Shown here piece after piece: positions 9,359-19,839 of a DNA stretch of 64,000 bases. Within the stretch, counting starts at the first letter, position 1; every line of letters begins with the position of its first letter. The notes below the pieces were generated by a model. It ran no database searches and had not been told where the DNA came from. It saw only the letters and a list, made by a program, of their open reading frames with translations. Location: the NCBI GenBank assembly GCA_903832295.1, contig CAILAZ010000309.1:1-64000 (forward strand), read 5' to 3'. Origin of the DNA: an uncultured Acidobacteriota bacterium. GTDB lineage: Bacteria; Acidobacteriota; Terriglobia; Terriglobales; Acidobacteriaceae. Made by a program: the position numbers and the translations under genes.

Positions 9359-11152
9359 TTAGTGCAGAGGTCCGGGGACGACGGGCGCGGTGCTGGGGCG
9401 CGGAGTGGGCGGTTCGGTGATGGGCGGGGACTTGACTGGAGAGACGGTGACGGGCGAGATGTTGTCACGGCGTTCGGACTCAGGGATGCTGCCGTCGTTC
9501 ACCTCGGCCTCGCTGGGCGTGGACTCGAAGGGGATCCGGATGATGCCCTTGCCGTGGGCGGGGACGATGACGCGGACGGAGGACTCACCGCCGCGGGAAC
9601 GGATGGCGACGGGCACCTCGCACCATGCGTCTCCCAGATTTTCAATGGTGATGGCGGTGACGGTCTGCTGGCCGAGGGTCTGGCGGACGTAGGCGGATTC
9701 GACGCGGAGTTGCGGGAGGCCCCGGTCGCGATAAACCCAGTCGTCAAAAAAGGTCTCAAGATCGCGCCGGGGGGTGAGCTGTTTTTCGATGAGGCGCTGC
9801 ATGTACGCGGAGTCGCGGTCATCGGTGGCGCGGTATTGTGCGAGCGCGGCCTGCAAGGGGCGGTCTCCGAGAATATCGCGCAGCATCCACCAGACGTATG
9901 CGGCCTTGGTGCGAAAGAACATCTCATCCGAGGTGGTGATGAGGGGCTGCAATCCGATGGCGGGAGGCTGTGAGGAAGCGGCATCGGCGGCAGGGGCGTG
10001 GGATTGCAGTTCCGCGAGGGAGAGGGCGTGGGAGAACTGGCCAAGATAGGCGACGGCGGCGCGTCGGCCGGACTGACGCTCGCGGATGAGAGCCTGGGCG
10101 AAGCCGGCAAGGCCTTCGCGAATCCAAGGGCGGGACGACTCCAGCATGGAGTGGACAACGGGGCGCGCGAGAGCGACCTCGGCAGCGGCGTGGGGCACGG
10201 CACGCATGGGGACGAAGTAGAACGGTCCGGCGTCGTAGGGCAGAGCTTCCGGATCGGTAAGTTCGACGAGAACGACCTTGCTGCCCGGGGTTCCGAACCA
10301 TTCCTCGAGGGGAGGAATGACGGTTTCCGCAGCGGCCATGTAATCGCGGGCGAAATTGGTGTGGGCCGCGCTGTAGTAGGCAAGGACGCGGGGACGGTCC
10401 GTGGTTTGGGCGGGATCGTTGAGGAGAACGATGACGGGGTCAACGTCACGGAATTCCGTGGTGAGCTGGTCGGCGGATTTGGATTCAGACCCGTTGGTGA
10501 TGAAAGCGGAGGAAGGCTCATCGCCTTCCGGCGGGGCGAGGCGCGAGAGTTGGATGTGGAGGACGGAGGTGCGTTCCCGCTCGCGCCAGTTGCGGAGTGC
10601 CTCAAAGAGTTCGTTGCCCTGAGCTAGATTGGCAGCGTCGATGGAGACCGGGTACCAGACGACGAAGCCGACGCCGCGGAGGGCGGTGAAATTATCCCCG
10701 ATCTGATCCCAGTCACTACGGCGGGCGATGGCGGCAGGGGTACCGATACGCTCGAGGCGGGTGGTGTCTTTTTGAATGGCGCCGGAGTAGCGGATATTGA
10801 GACGGATGGATGCGCCGGGGGCGAGGGGCTGCTCGAATTTGACGATGGCCTCACTGAGTGCTCCGGTGTGGTCGATGTCACTGGTGTAGTCCTGGGAGAG
10901 CCACTCGACCTGTGAGCCTTCGGCGAGGATAGCGAGCCAACGGAGAGAGCTGGAGAGCTGGAGGACGGCTTCGCGCTGGGCGATCCTGGAATCATTGCGC
11001 AACTCGACCGCGCCCTCGGCGGCGAGGGAGTGCTGATGGGGATCGAGGGTGAGCCGCAGATCGTAGCGGGTAAAGGTGAGGGCGTTGCGATCCAGGGCGG
11101 CAGCGGGGAGCGCAAGGAGAGCAAGTAAGGCAAGGACGAGGAGACGCCGCAA
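9359..11152 (-). CDS. M1 aminopeptidase-like protein with degenerate active site
   Basis: Signal peptide MRRLLVLALLALLALPAAA; M1-type N-terminal beta domain; catalytic region reads LARPVVHSMLESSRPWIREGLAGF, without HExxH. Confidence 0.7.
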   Translation of the reverse strand: MRRLLVLALLALLALPAAALDRNALTFTRYDLRLTLDPHQHSLAAEGAVELRNDSRIAQREAVLQLSSSLRWLAILAEGSQVEWLSQDYTSDIDHTGALSEAIVKFEQPLAPGASIRLNIRYSGAIQKDTTRLERIGTPAAIARRSDWDQIGDNFTALRGVGFVVWYPVSIDAANLAQGNELFEALRNWRERERTSVLHIQLSRLAPPEGDEPSSAFITNGSESKSADQLTTEFRDVDPVIVLLNDPAQTTDRPRVLAYYSAAHTNFARDYMAAAETVIPPLEEWFGTPGSKVVLVELTDPEALPYDAGPFYFVPMRAVPHAAAEVALARPVVHSMLESSRPWIREGLAGFAQALIRERQSGRRAAVAYLGQFSHALSLAELQSHAPAADAASSQPPAIGLQPLITTSDEMFFRTKAAYVWWMLRDILGDRPLQAALAQYRATDDRDSAYMQRLIEKQLTPRRDLETFFDDWVYRDRGLPQLRVESAYVRQTLGQQTVTAITIENLGDAWCEVPVAIRSRGGESSVRVIVPAHGKGIIRIPFESTPSEAEVNDGSIPESERRDNISPVTVSPVKSPPITEPPTPRPSTAPVVPGPLH

Positions 11153-11155
11153 ACG

Positions 11156-11935
11156 CTACTCCTCTTTCCGCTTCTTGGCGGGTTTCTTGATGGCGGACTT
11201 TTGCGCGTTGCGGCGCTGGCGCTGGACTTCATACATGACGATGCCTCCGGCGACAGAGACGTTGAGGGACGAGATTGCGCCCATCATGGGGATGGAGACG
11301 AGCATGTCGCACTTGCGGCGGACGAGGTCGTGGAGGCCCTTGCCTTCGGCTCCCATGACGATGGCACAGTTCATGTTGTAGTCAAGCTCGTCGTAGGTTT
11401 TGTCGCCCCGCTCGTCGAGTCCGACGACCCAGACGTTCTCGGATTTGAGTTCATCGAGAGTGCGGGCGATGTTGACGACGCGGGCGACGGGGAGGTGCTC
11501 ACTGGCTCCGGCAGAGGCTTTGACGACGGTTCCGGTGATTCCGGCGGCGCGGCGCTCGGGGATGACAACGCCATCGACGCCAGCACCATCGGCAGAGCGG
11601 ATGAGTGCTCCGAGATTGTGGGGATCTTCGACGCCATCGAGGACGAGGAGGAAGGAGTATTGGCCGAGCTTGTTCTCGAGGAGTTCCTCGACGCCGGTGT
11701 ATTCCTTGCGCGAGGTGATGGCCATGACACCCTGATGGGTGTTGGTGCGGGTCTCGCGATCGATGTCTTCACGGGGAACGAAGCGAACGCTTATGCCCTG
11801 CTCGCGGCAGTCATCGAGAATCTTCTGGAGACGGTTGTCGGTGCGGTCACGGGAGACCGCTACATAGTCAAAGCGGCGGCCACCGCGCTTGAGTGCTTCG
11901 CCAATGGCATGAATGCCGTAGATAACTTCGCTCAT
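11156..11935 (-). CDS. rlmB: 23S rRNA (guanosine-2'-O-)-methyltransferase RlmB (SpoU/TrmH family)
   Basis: YGIHAIGEALKRG, DPHNLGALIRSADGAG and IPMMGAISSLNVSVAGGIVMYE motifs. Confidence 0.92.
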   Translation of the reverse strand: MSEVIYGIHAIGEALKRGGRRFDYVAVSRDRTDNRLQKILDDCREQGISVRFVPREDIDRETRTNTHQGVMAITSRKEYTGVEELLENKLGQYSFLLVLDGVEDPHNLGALIRSADGAGVDGVVIPERRAAGITGTVVKASAGASEHLPVARVVNIARTLDELKSENVWVVGLDERGDKTYDELDYNMNCAIVMGAEGKGLHDLVRRKCDMLVSIPMMGAISSLNVSVAGGIVMYEVQRQRRNAQKSAIKKPAKKRKEE

Positions 11936-12048
11936 AACCTATCTAGTGTACGGTATGGGGGCTTAGCTTCCGTTGCAAAAATGAGACACCGCGCTTTCTC
12001 CGCATCCTTTGGCGTTCTATACTCGTCTGTACTGTTGAGGACGCGCCA

Positions 12049-12822
12049 ATGTCACTATCGGTCATCATCGTGGACGATGAACAGCTAGCCCGCGACGAAC
12101 TGTCGTATCTGCTGCGCGATGTGGAGGACCTGGACATTATTGGCCAGGGGAAGAATGGGCTGGAAGCGGTGACGCTGATCAAGGAAAACTCGCCGGACTT
12201 GGTTTTCCTGGACGTGCAGATGCCGGGGCTGGATGGCTTCGGGGTGATCAAGAAGCTGGTGGAGAAGAAGATTCCGCTGCCGAAGATTGTGTTTTCGACG
12301 GCGTTTGACCAGTACGCGGTGAAGGCGTTTGAGGTGAGCGCGCTGGATTACCTGCTGAAGCCGTTTGAGAAGAAGCGGGTGCTGCAGGCGATTGAGAAGG
12401 CGCGGAAGACACAGGACTCCGATGTGCCGCCGAACGAGAAGCTGGACACGCTGGTGAAGCTGCTGGAAGAACAGAAGACGCAGACGACGACGAAGGTTCT
12501 GCTGAAGGCGAACAACCGGCTGTTTTTGGTGGACCAGAAGGAAATCTGCTTTGCGTCGATTGAGGACGGGGTGATTACGGTGGTGGCGCAGAACATGGAA
12601 GGACAGTCGAACTGCAGGACGCTGGAAGAGCTGCTGGCGTCGCTGGATTCGAAGCTGTTCTGGCGGGCGCACCGGTCGTACCTGGTGAACATCAACCGGA
12701 TTAAGGAAGTGGTTCCGTGGTTCAAGAGCAGCTACCAGATCCGGATGGACGACAAGAAGCAGACAGAGATTCCGGTGAGCCGGGCGCAGACGCGACGGCT
12801 GCGGGAGTTGTTCGGGCTGTGA
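12049..12822 (+). CDS. LytTR-family response regulator
   Basis: Receiver domain VIIVDDEQLARDEL...VFLDVQMPGLDG...DYLLKPF; LytTR DNA-binding domain FWRAHRSYLVNINRIKEV. Confidence 0.93.
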   Translation: MSLSVIIVDDEQLARDELSYLLRDVEDLDIIGQGKNGLEAVTLIKENSPDLVFLDVQMPGLDGFGVIKKLVEKKIPLPKIVFSTAFDQYAVKAFEVSALDYLLKPFEKKRVLQAIEKARKTQDSDVPPNEKLDTLVKLLEEQKTQTTTKVLLKANNRLFLVDQKEICFASIEDGVITVVAQNMEGQSNCRTLEELLASLDSKLFWRAHRSYLVNINRIKEVVPWFKSSYQIRMDDKKQTEIPVSRAQTRRLRELFGL

Positions 12823-12851
12823 GCGGCAGGACTGTATAATCGGGGGAATTT

Positions 12852-13097
12852 ATGAAAGCCTACGTGTACGTTTCGATGAAGAAGAGCGTCCTTGATCCGC
12901 AGGGCAAAACGATTCAGGGTGCGTTGACGAAGATGGGATACAAGGGCGTTGCCGACGTGCGGCAGGGCAAGTACTTTGAGCTCTCGCTGGACGGCACGCT
13001 GGACCACGACGCGGCGCGCAAGGAAGTGGAGCGCATGGCGAGCGAAGTCCTGACGAATCCTGTGATTGAGGAATTCCACTACAAGCTTGAGGACTAG
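12852..13097 (+). CDS. purS: phosphoribosylformylglycinamidine synthase subunit PurS
   Basis: 81 aa; VSMKKSVLDPQGKTIQGALTKMGYKGVADVRQGKYFEL is PurS-like; RBS GGGGGA. Confidence 0.88.
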   Translation: MKAYVYVSMKKSVLDPQGKTIQGALTKMGYKGVADVRQGKYFELSLDGTLDHDAARKEVERMASEVLTNPVIEEFHYKLED

Positions 13098-13120
13098 CTG
13101 AAATTGCAGCGCGCAACACA

Positions 13121-13142
13121 ACCCGCCACGGCGGGTTTCTTC
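13121..13142 (+). terminator. rho-independent terminator after purS
   Basis: ACCCGCC-ac-GGCGGGT followed by TTTCTTCT. Confidence 0.7.
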
Positions 13143-13181
13143 TGATATTACCAACGGCTTTTTTTATTCGGGGAGTGGCTC

Positions 13182-15056
13182 ATGTGCGGAATTGTTGGCT
13201 ACGTAGGCAAGAAGCAGGTTGTTCCGGTCATTATTGATGGATTGCGGCGGCTTGAATATCGCGGCTATGATTCGGCGGGAATTGCGGTTGCCGGCGGAGA
13301 AAGCGGACTGCAGATCCGGCGCGCGGAAGGCAAGCTGCGCAACCTGGAAGAAGTCATCCGGCATAACCCGATTGATGGAACCTACGGCATTGGGCACACG
13401 CGCTGGGCTACGCACGGACGGCCAAGCGAGGAGAACGCGCATCCGCACCGCGACTGCAGCGGAACCATCGTGGTGGTACACAACGGGATTGTGGAGAACT
13501 ACCTTGCGCTGAAGAAGCAACTGCGCGAGGAAGGCCACAGCTACAAGACCGAGACGGACACGGAAGTGATCGCGCACCTGATCGAGAAATATTTCCTGCT
13601 GGAAAATCCCGACAAAAAGATTTCGCTGGAAGAGGCCGTGCGAATGACGGTGAAGCGGCTGAGCGGAGTGTTTGCGATGTCGGTGATCTGCAGCAGCGAG
13701 CCGAACAAGATTATTGCGGCGCGCAACGGGCCTCCGGCGGTGATCGGGCTGGGCAAGGATGAGTATTTTGTGGCGAGCGACGTGCCGGCGATTCTGTATC
13801 ACACGCGGGATTTGTTTTTCCTGGGAGACGGCGACCTGGCGGTGCTGACGCCGGCGGGGGTGACGCTGACGGACTTCGACGGCAAGCCGGTGCAGCGCGA
13901 GGTGCAGCACATTACGTGGGATCCGATCATGGCGGAGAAGGGCGGCTTCAAGCACTTCATGCTCAAGGAAATCTATGAGCAGCCGCGAGCGGTTCGGGAT
14001 ACGGCGATGGGGCGGGTTTCGTTCGACACGGGCAAGGTGTTCCTGGACCAGATGGATGTGTCCGACGAGGAGTTCCGCACGCTGCGCAAGCTGAATATTG
14101 CGGCCTGCGGAACGAGCTGGCACGCGGGGCTGGCGGGCAAATACATGATCGAGCGGCTGGCGCGGGTTCCGGTGGAAGTGGATTATGCGAGCGAGTTCCG
14201 GTATCGCAATCCGCTGATTGGGCCGGACGAGATGACGATGGTGATCACGCAGTCTGGCGAGACGGCGGACACGATTGCGGCGCAACGGGAATCAAAGCTG
14301 AAGGGCGCCAAGACGATTGCCATCTGCAACGTGGTGGGCGCAATGATTGCGCGCGAAGCGGATGGGACAATTTATACGCACGCGGGGCCGGAGATCGGCG
14401 TGGCTTCGACGAAGGCGTTTACGGCGCAACTGGTGGCGCTGTTTCTGTTTGCGCTGCGGCTGGGGCAGATACGCGGCACGGTAACGGATGAAGAGTCCGT
14501 GAAGCTGACACAGGAACTGGCCAAGCTGCCGGGTCTGCTGGAAGGCGTGCTGGCCAGAGATGAAGAATTGGAAGAGCTGGCGAAGACCTACCAACGGGTG
14601 CAGGACTTCCTGTTCCTGGGACGCGGCATCCACTTCCCGATTGCGCTGGAAGGGGCGCTGAAGCTGAAGGAAATCTCCTACATTCACGCCGAAGGCTATG
14701 CGGCAGGGGAGATGAAACACGGGCCGAATGCGCTGATCGACGAAGACCTTCCGGTGGTGATTATTGCCACGCAGGACAAGAACGATCCGGGTTCCGTGCT
14801 GCGGTATGAGAAGACGATTTCAAATCTGAAGGAAGTGAAGGCGCGCTCAGGCCGGGTGATTGCAATCGCGACCGAGGGCGACGAGGATATCCGCGAGGCC
14901 GCCGACCACGTGGTGTTTATTCCACACGCACCGGAACTGCTGCTGCCGATCCTGGAGATTGTGCCGCTGCAACTGCTGGCGTACCACATTGCCGTGCGAA
15001 GAGGGTGCGACGTGGATCAGCCTCGGAATTTGGCGAAGTCAGTGACGGTGGAGTAG
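13182..15056 (+). CDS. glmS: glutamine--fructose-6-phosphate aminotransferase (isomerizing)
   Basis: [33 protein letters not shown] glutaminase start; SIS domains; C-terminus NLAKSVTVE. Confidence 0.97.
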   Translation: MCGIVGYVGKKQVVPVIIDGLRRLEYRGYDSAGIAVAGGESGLQIRRAEGKLRNLEEVIRHNPIDGTYGIGHTRWATHGRPSEENAHPHRDCSGTIVVVHNGIVENYLALKKQLREEGHSYKTETDTEVIAHLIEKYFLLENPDKKISLEEAVRMTVKRLSGVFAMSVICSSEPNKIIAARNGPPAVIGLGKDEYFVASDVPAILYHTRDLFFLGDGDLAVLTPAGVTLTDFDGKPVQREVQHITWDPIMAEKGGFKHFMLKEIYEQPRAVRDTAMGRVSFDTGKVFLDQMDVSDEEFRTLRKLNIAACGTSWHAGLAGKYMIERLARVPVEVDYASEFRYRNPLIGPDEMTMVITQSGETADTIAAQRESKLKGAKTIAICNVVGAMIAREADGTIYTHAGPEIGVASTKAFTAQLVALFLFALRLGQIRGTVTDEESVKLTQELAKLPGLLEGVLARDEELEELAKTYQRVQDFLFLGRGIHFPIALEGALKLKEISYIHAEGYAAGEMKHGPNALIDEDLPVVIIATQDKNDPGSVLRYEKTISNLKEVKARSGRVIAIATEGDEDIREAADHVVFIPHAPELLLPILEIVPLQLLAYHIAVRRGCDVDQPRNLAKSVTVE

Positions 15057-15095
15057 AGGTTCGGCTTCCGATCGCACAAAAAACAGCAGCAAATT

Positions 15096-15128
15096 AGACG
15101 CACGCGGGGGCTCACCTCGCGTGCGTCT
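15096..15128. terminator. hairpin between convergent glmS and the beta-propeller gene
   Basis: AGACGCACGCG...CGCGTGCGTCT, 11 bp perfect stem. Confidence 0.6.
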
Positions 15129-15157
15129 GGTTTCGGCTCCCTTTCTCTCGCATGATG

Positions 15158-16234
15158 TCAGCGGTGCGCAACCTCCTCCACGTGCAGGCTGGAGATATCC
15201 ATAAGCCACAAGGTCAGGGTGTGCGGTCCGGCAACGGCGTCGCGACTGGAGGAGAAGAGCAACCAGTGACCATCCGGCGAAATTACTGGAAACCCATTGA
15301 AGGCCTTGCGGTAGGTGAGCTGTACCTGCTCAGAGCTGTTCAGGTCGCCGAGGAATATCTGGTAGCTGCCCTGGATGGAGCGCACAAAGACATAGTGGTG
15401 TCCGTCGGGCGCGGGATAAGGCGACCAGTTCATGCCATCGTCGTTGGTGATCTTCTTTAGATCGCTGCCATCGTCGTTGATGGTAAACAAAGACATCGGC
15501 AGTGGATGCTTATTGGCCTTCTGGTCTTCGACCTTCCATGCGCGGAAGAGAATCTTGCTGCTGTGGGGAAAGTAGAAGGCGCCGCCCGGCTCCCAGCCAT
15601 CGAGGTGCGTGACCTGGGTAACCTGGCTGCCATCGGGTTTGGCGCGCCAGAGGTCCAGTTTTCCCTCTGCCTGATGGCCGTAGAGGATGTACTTTCCGTC
15701 AGGGCGCACGGAGACCTCGGCGTCATAGTTGGTGTTGCTGGTCAACCTGCGAACATCGCTGCCATCGAGATTCGAGGTGTAGATCTCGGCGCCCTGAGGA
15801 TAGTTGTTGGGGTCAGAGTAATTTCCCTTGGGAAGCTCCGGATGGTCGCGCGTCGAGGTCCAGATGATGCGCTTGCCGTCGGGAAAATAGTAGGAGCAGG
15901 CGTCCTCACCGCGGTCGTTTATGCGGCGAATATTGCTGCCATCGAGATTCAAGGTATAGACGTGATAGCTCTCATCACCCTGGCGCTTGGCGTTTCCGAT
16001 GATGCTCCGGCCATCGGGGGAGAAGTAGAACTCCGCCGCCGGACCGATGTTGGGAATAAAGTGCACGGGGAGTTCCTGCGGGGCGCTCTCCGCGGGGGAT
16101 GGGGCAGAGGCCGGGGCCGTTGCCTGAGCCCGGCCGCCCGTGGAGAGGCTGGCGGCAAGCATCGCCGCCAGCACCACGCGTGACATCCAGTACTGCGTGC
16201 TATTCCGCACTTTCGTAGCCTCTGTTGTGTTCAT
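15158..16234 (-). CDS. TolB-like PD40 beta-propeller protein
   Basis: Repeated FSPDGRSIIGN / YFPDGKRIIWTSTRD / RPDGKYILYG blades; signal peptide. Confidence 0.85.
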   Translation of the reverse strand: MNTTEATKVRNSTQYWMSRVVLAAMLAASLSTGGRAQATAPASAPSPAESAPQELPVHFIPNIGPAAEFYFSPDGRSIIGNAKRQGDESYHVYTLNLDGSNIRRINDRGEDACSYYFPDGKRIIWTSTRDHPELPKGNYSDPNNYPQGAEIYTSNLDGSDVRRLTSNTNYDAEVSVRPDGKYILYGHQAEGKLDLWRAKPDGSQVTQVTHLDGWEPGGAFYFPHSSKILFRAWKVEDQKANKHPLPMSLFTINDDGSDLKKITNDDGMNWSPYPAPDGHHYVFVRSIQGSYQIFLGDLNSSEQVQLTYRKAFNGFPVISPDGHWLLFSSSRDAVAGPHTLTLWLMDISSLHVEEVAHR

Positions 16235-16258
16235 GGATTTCCTCGTCTTTTCTCAGGC

Positions 16259-19200
16259 CTAGAAGGTAATTTTGAGCGACAGTTGTGCGTTGAAGGGCTC
16301 GCCCGGACCGATGCCGGGGAGGCCAAACTGGGAGCCGTTAGTGTAGCCGATGGGAAAGCCCATGCTGAAGCCGGGAACGGCGATGATGCCGTTGGCTCCG
16401 GTGAACAGAGGGGCTCCGAGGTTGACGCGGTTGAAGATGTTGAACAGGTCCGCCCGAAGTTGGGCATGGACGCGTTCTGAGATTGCTGTTTCCTTGGAGA
16501 GATTCAAATCAACGTCGGCGAAACCAGGTCCGAAGAGCTGGTTGCGGCGCGTGGTTCCCCATGAGCCAAATGAGCTGGTGAAGGAATTGGCGTTGAACCA
16601 GTAAACCGGCTTGTGATTGACAACCGAGTGGGAGATGCCAGCGTAGGGATTGGCGATCTGGGTTGCACGGTCGGTGATTTCGGCGGTGCCACTGGGATCG
16701 ACGTAGTTGTTGACGGTGAAGGGCTGCCCGGATCGGATGCTGAGCAGGCTGCTGACCCGCCAGCCTTTGCTGAGCCGTCCCAGAGCAGGCAAGAACGCGG
16801 GCACGTCATAGGAGAGGAAAGCGGTGAAGTTGTTCCGCTGATCGAAGTCGCTGTTGCCGTACTCGCCGCGCCGGTTCGTGCTGTCCTGGGGAAGAAGCAA
16901 GAAGCTGCCGTAGTCCAGCGTATGCGCCCAGGTATAAGCGAACTGGGAAGTTACGCCGTGCCAGGATTGCGTTTTGAGCGTAGCCTGCAGTGAATTGTAG
17001 TTGGAGGTGCCGCCACTGGAGAGTTCGTTGATGAAGGTGTAGTTGGGATATTTCGAATAGAACGGGCGAGTGGTGTTGTAATCGGCCGCGTAATACTCGC
17101 TGCCCAGCGCCGCCTGGTTGATGTCATTGATCAACAGCAGATGCCGTCCCAGGCTGCCTACGTAGGCAATCTCGGCGAGGGCGGCTTTGCCCAGTCCATG
17201 CTGGATACCCAGCCGGTAGTTGAGCAGGCGGGGCGTGGTGAGGTGCTGGCTGACGGCGAAGAGGCTGATTGCGCTGTTCGGGGTGGCGCTGGCGAAGACA
17301 TTCGAGCCATTCGTGGGAAGCGCCGAGGTGCCACCGTTGTTGTAAAGATTGAGGGTCTGCACCTGGTTGTTTCCCACCGGATTATCCTGTGCGCCGCTGG
17401 CTCCGCCGTTGGCGAGGTTGCCGTCAGCGAGGAACGACGCGGCACTGACGGTATCAAAGGCGAGACCGATCGAGCCCCGGATGGCAGTGTTGGAGTCATG
17501 GAAGGGGCGGAGAGCAAAACCAAAATTCGGGGCGAAGTTCGTCTTTACTCCCGGGTAAAGCGTCCTGATGTCTTTTCCGGCGACCAGCAGGCCGCGCTGC
17601 GGATCAAAGGTTGTGAGATTCTGGTTTCCATTCTGCACCGGCTGATTGTAGCCATAGCGCAAGCCGAAAGTGAGACTCAACCGGCGCGTCGCCTGAAAGC
17701 GATCCTGCCCGAAGAAAGAGAAACCATTGCTGCTAAGCCAACGGGTAGGATCTCCGTGAACGAGCTTGGCGTTGCTGTAATATCCGGCAAGAAAGTCGGC
17801 GAGGGATTGCAGGTAGGGGTCGGTGACGGTTGAGAGCTGCGGATTGGTCCACGGACCCTGGTCTCCATAGAAGTTGAACACGCCGCGCTGATTGTTGTGA
17901 TAGAACGCATGGATCTTGTTGTATCGGAACTCACCGCCGAAGCGCAGTTCGTGGCGGCCGACGCCGTAGGTCACGGTGTCCGTCAGGTGCCAGCTCAGGT
18001 CGCGGCGGCCAGAATAGGGATTGATGCCGATGGGATCAAAGAGCGAGTTGCCGGTGCCGTCATTACCGATATTGATGCGAGGCGCGCCGGCGAGTTGCGG
18101 ATCGGTGACGCCGGTATTGAGTCCCAGTGCCGCCGGACTGTAACTGGTGTTGGCGTCGGCCTCGGTCTGCTGGAAGAAGTTAATACCCAGCAGGAGTTGA
18201 TTGGCGGCCCGGTCCGAGAGTGTGGAGTTCTGTACCAGCGCCCAGTTCTGCACCCGCATGGGCGAGGACTCGAAATAGGGTGAGAGGAAGGAAGAAGTGG
18301 GCGCCGTCTGGTGGCCCTGCGCGATGAAAGCACGGAGGCTAAGCCGCTCGCGCTCGCTCAATGTGTGCTCAATCCTGACGATTGCGTTGTTGCTGTAGCC
18401 GGTCTCCGTGCCTGGGTTGGAGTAGTTGCCCGGGCTTGCCGGGCCGTTGAGCGCGGAGGACGGCCAGAGGTTGGCGAGCAGCTTGGCCGATACCGGGTTC
18501 TGGACTACCGGGGCGTAGGTGCCGTACTTGCCTCCCGGATTGTTGAGCACATCGAGAGCGGCGGCCTGGTAGCCCTTGGGACCAGCGGAGGGTTCGGTAA
18601 CCACCACCGGATTCGTGAGATTGAAATTCTGGCGCTCATAGCTGGCGAAGTAGAAAGTACGGTTCTTGAAGATAGGTCCGCCAATGGTGAAGCCGAGTTG
18701 CTGGTTGCGCAGCTTGTTCTTGTGGACGATGTAATTGCCGCTGGCATCCGCGGCGCCGAATACCGGGTCAGCGGCCAGTGCCTCATGCCGCAAGTAGTAG
18801 TAGGCCGAGCCGTGCAGCTGGTTGGTGCCCGACTTCAAGGCAAGATTCACGGTGGGGCCGGGGTTGCGGCTGGTCTCGGCGCCGCCCTGGGTGAGAATTG
18901 AGAACTCTTCAACGGAATCCAGCGGCAGCAGCACACCGGGAATTCCATAGACGCCGCCCTGGTTGACCGCCGAAGTGTTGATCCACAGGTCGTTGTTATC
19001 GGCACCCTCAATCTGCCAGTTTGTCTGCGAGGCCTGCGAACCATTGATGGCGCTCATGAAGCCGACTCCATAGCCGGAGTAACCGGGAGTAAGCGTGAGC
19101 AACTGGGTGAAGTCGCGGCCGTTGAGAGGCACGTTCTGTACCATCTGGGGCAGCAACACATCCACATCAGAGGACGCCGAGGTGTCCACTGCGAGGGCCG

Positions 19201-19591
19201 CCGCCGTGACGTTTACCTTCTCAGCCACGGCATGCACCGTGAGCTTGAGCGCGAGGGGGTAAGCGCTGCCCGCGCTGACTTCGATGCGCTGAACCGTCAG
19301 CGGATCAAAACCAGCATGGGACACGGTAAGCGCGTAGCTGCCCAGCGGCAGATCCAACAGGGAGAACTCGCCGGCAGTGGTGGTCTGGGTGGAGTAGCTC
19401 TGCCCGGTGGATGCACTGACAGCTTTGACCTCGGTGCCGCTCAACAACGCTCCGGAGGCGTCCTCCACGTGGCCACGAATGCCTCCGCGGAATGTCTGGG
19501 CCTCAACAGGGAGGCTGGCAAATAGAAGGAAGGTGGCGGCCAAGAAAACGCTCAGGCCCAACGACAAGGACTTCAGGGTACGGGAATACAT
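16259..19591 (-). CDS. TonB-dependent receptor, Oar-like, with carboxypeptidase-regulatory-like N-terminal domain
   Basis: Start trimmed to MYSRTLKSLSLG signal peptide; GGIRGHVEDASGALLSGTEVKAV domain; plug NVPLNGRDFTQLLTLTPG; beta-barrel C-terminus. Confidence 0.92.
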   Translation of the reverse strand: MYSRTLKSLSLGLSVFLAATFLLFASLPVEAQTFRGGIRGHVEDASGALLSGTEVKAVSASTGQSYSTQTTTAGEFSLLDLPLGSYALTVSHAGFDPLTVQRIEVSAGSAYPLALKLTVHAVAEKVNVTAAALAVDTSASSDVDVLLPQMVQNVPLNGRDFTQLLTLTPGYSGYGVGFMSAINGSQASQTNWQIEGADNNDLWINTSAVNQGGVYGIPGVLLPLDSVEEFSILTQGGAETSRNPGPTVNLALKSGTNQLHGSAYYYLRHEALAADPVFGAADASGNYIVHKNKLRNQQLGFTIGGPIFKNRTFYFASYERQNFNLTNPVVVTEPSAGPKGYQAAALDVLNNPGGKYGTYAPVVQNPVSAKLLANLWPSSALNGPASPGNYSNPGTETGYSNNAIVRIEHTLSERERLSLRAFIAQGHQTAPTSSFLSPYFESSPMRVQNWALVQNSTLSDRAANQLLLGINFFQQTEADANTSYSPAALGLNTGVTDPQLAGAPRINIGNDGTGNSLFDPIGINPYSGRRDLSWHLTDTVTYGVGRHELRFGGEFRYNKIHAFYHNNQRGVFNFYGDQGPWTNPQLSTVTDPYLQSLADFLAGYYSNAKLVHGDPTRWLSSNGFSFFGQDRFQATRRLSLTFGLRYGYNQPVQNGNQNLTTFDPQRGLLVAGKDIRTLYPGVKTNFAPNFGFALRPFHDSNTAIRGSIGLAFDTVSAASFLADGNLANGGASGAQDNPVGNNQVQTLNLYNNGGTSALPTNGSNVFASATPNSAISLFAVSQHLTTPRLLNYRLGIQHGLGKAALAEIAYVGSLGRHLLLINDINQAALGSEYYAADYNTTRPFYSKYPNYTFINELSSGGTSNYNSLQATLKTQSWHGVTSQFAYTWAHTLDYGSFLLLPQDSTNRRGEYGNSDFDQRNNFTAFLSYDVPAFLPALGRLSKGWRVSSLLSIRSGQPFTVNNYVDPSGTAEITDRATQIANPYAGISHSVVNHKPVYWFNANSFTSSFGSWGTTRRNQLFGPGFADVDLNLSKETAISERVHAQLRADLFNIFNRVNLGAPLFTGANGIIAVPGFSMGFPIGYTNGSQFGLPGIGPGEPFNAQLSLKITF

Positions 19592-19693
19592 GGCTCTTTT
19601 CTCTCTCATGTGCAATCTGTTTGAGGAACTTCCAATGGGCAGAAGCGGCTTGCGTTCGCCTCCCTTCCCGCCGTTGCGACGGGCAAAAAGCAG

Positions 19694-19722
19694 AAGGCCC
19701 ACGATGGGTGCTCGTGGGCCTT
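19694..19722 (-). terminator. attenuator hairpin in the leader of the TonB receptor gene
   Basis: On the minus strand AAGGCCCACGA-gcaccca-TCGTGGGCCTT (11 bp perfect stem) followed by CTGCTTTTTG. Confidence 0.8.
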
Positions 19723-19746
19723 GCTGAACTCGGAGATGGAATTACT

Positions 19747-19839
19747 CTATGGAGTAACTCGGACTCTGGCGGCAAGCGCGCACGCACCCAGGGTGGGCTG
19801 CATACAACAACAGATCGCGGCTTGCGAAATCGCCTTCAT
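19747..19839 (-). CDS. predicted Cys-rich leader peptide, MKAISQAAICCCMQPTLGACALAARVRVTP
   Basis: 30-codon ORF with TGT TGT TGT ATG; promoter-like TTGACA-18-TACTCT places the start site at or near the ATG; followed by hairpin 19694-19722; leader segment 19784-19790 complementary to the hairpin loop. Confidence 0.65.
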   Translation of the reverse strand: MKAISQAAICCCMQPTLGACALAARVRVTP

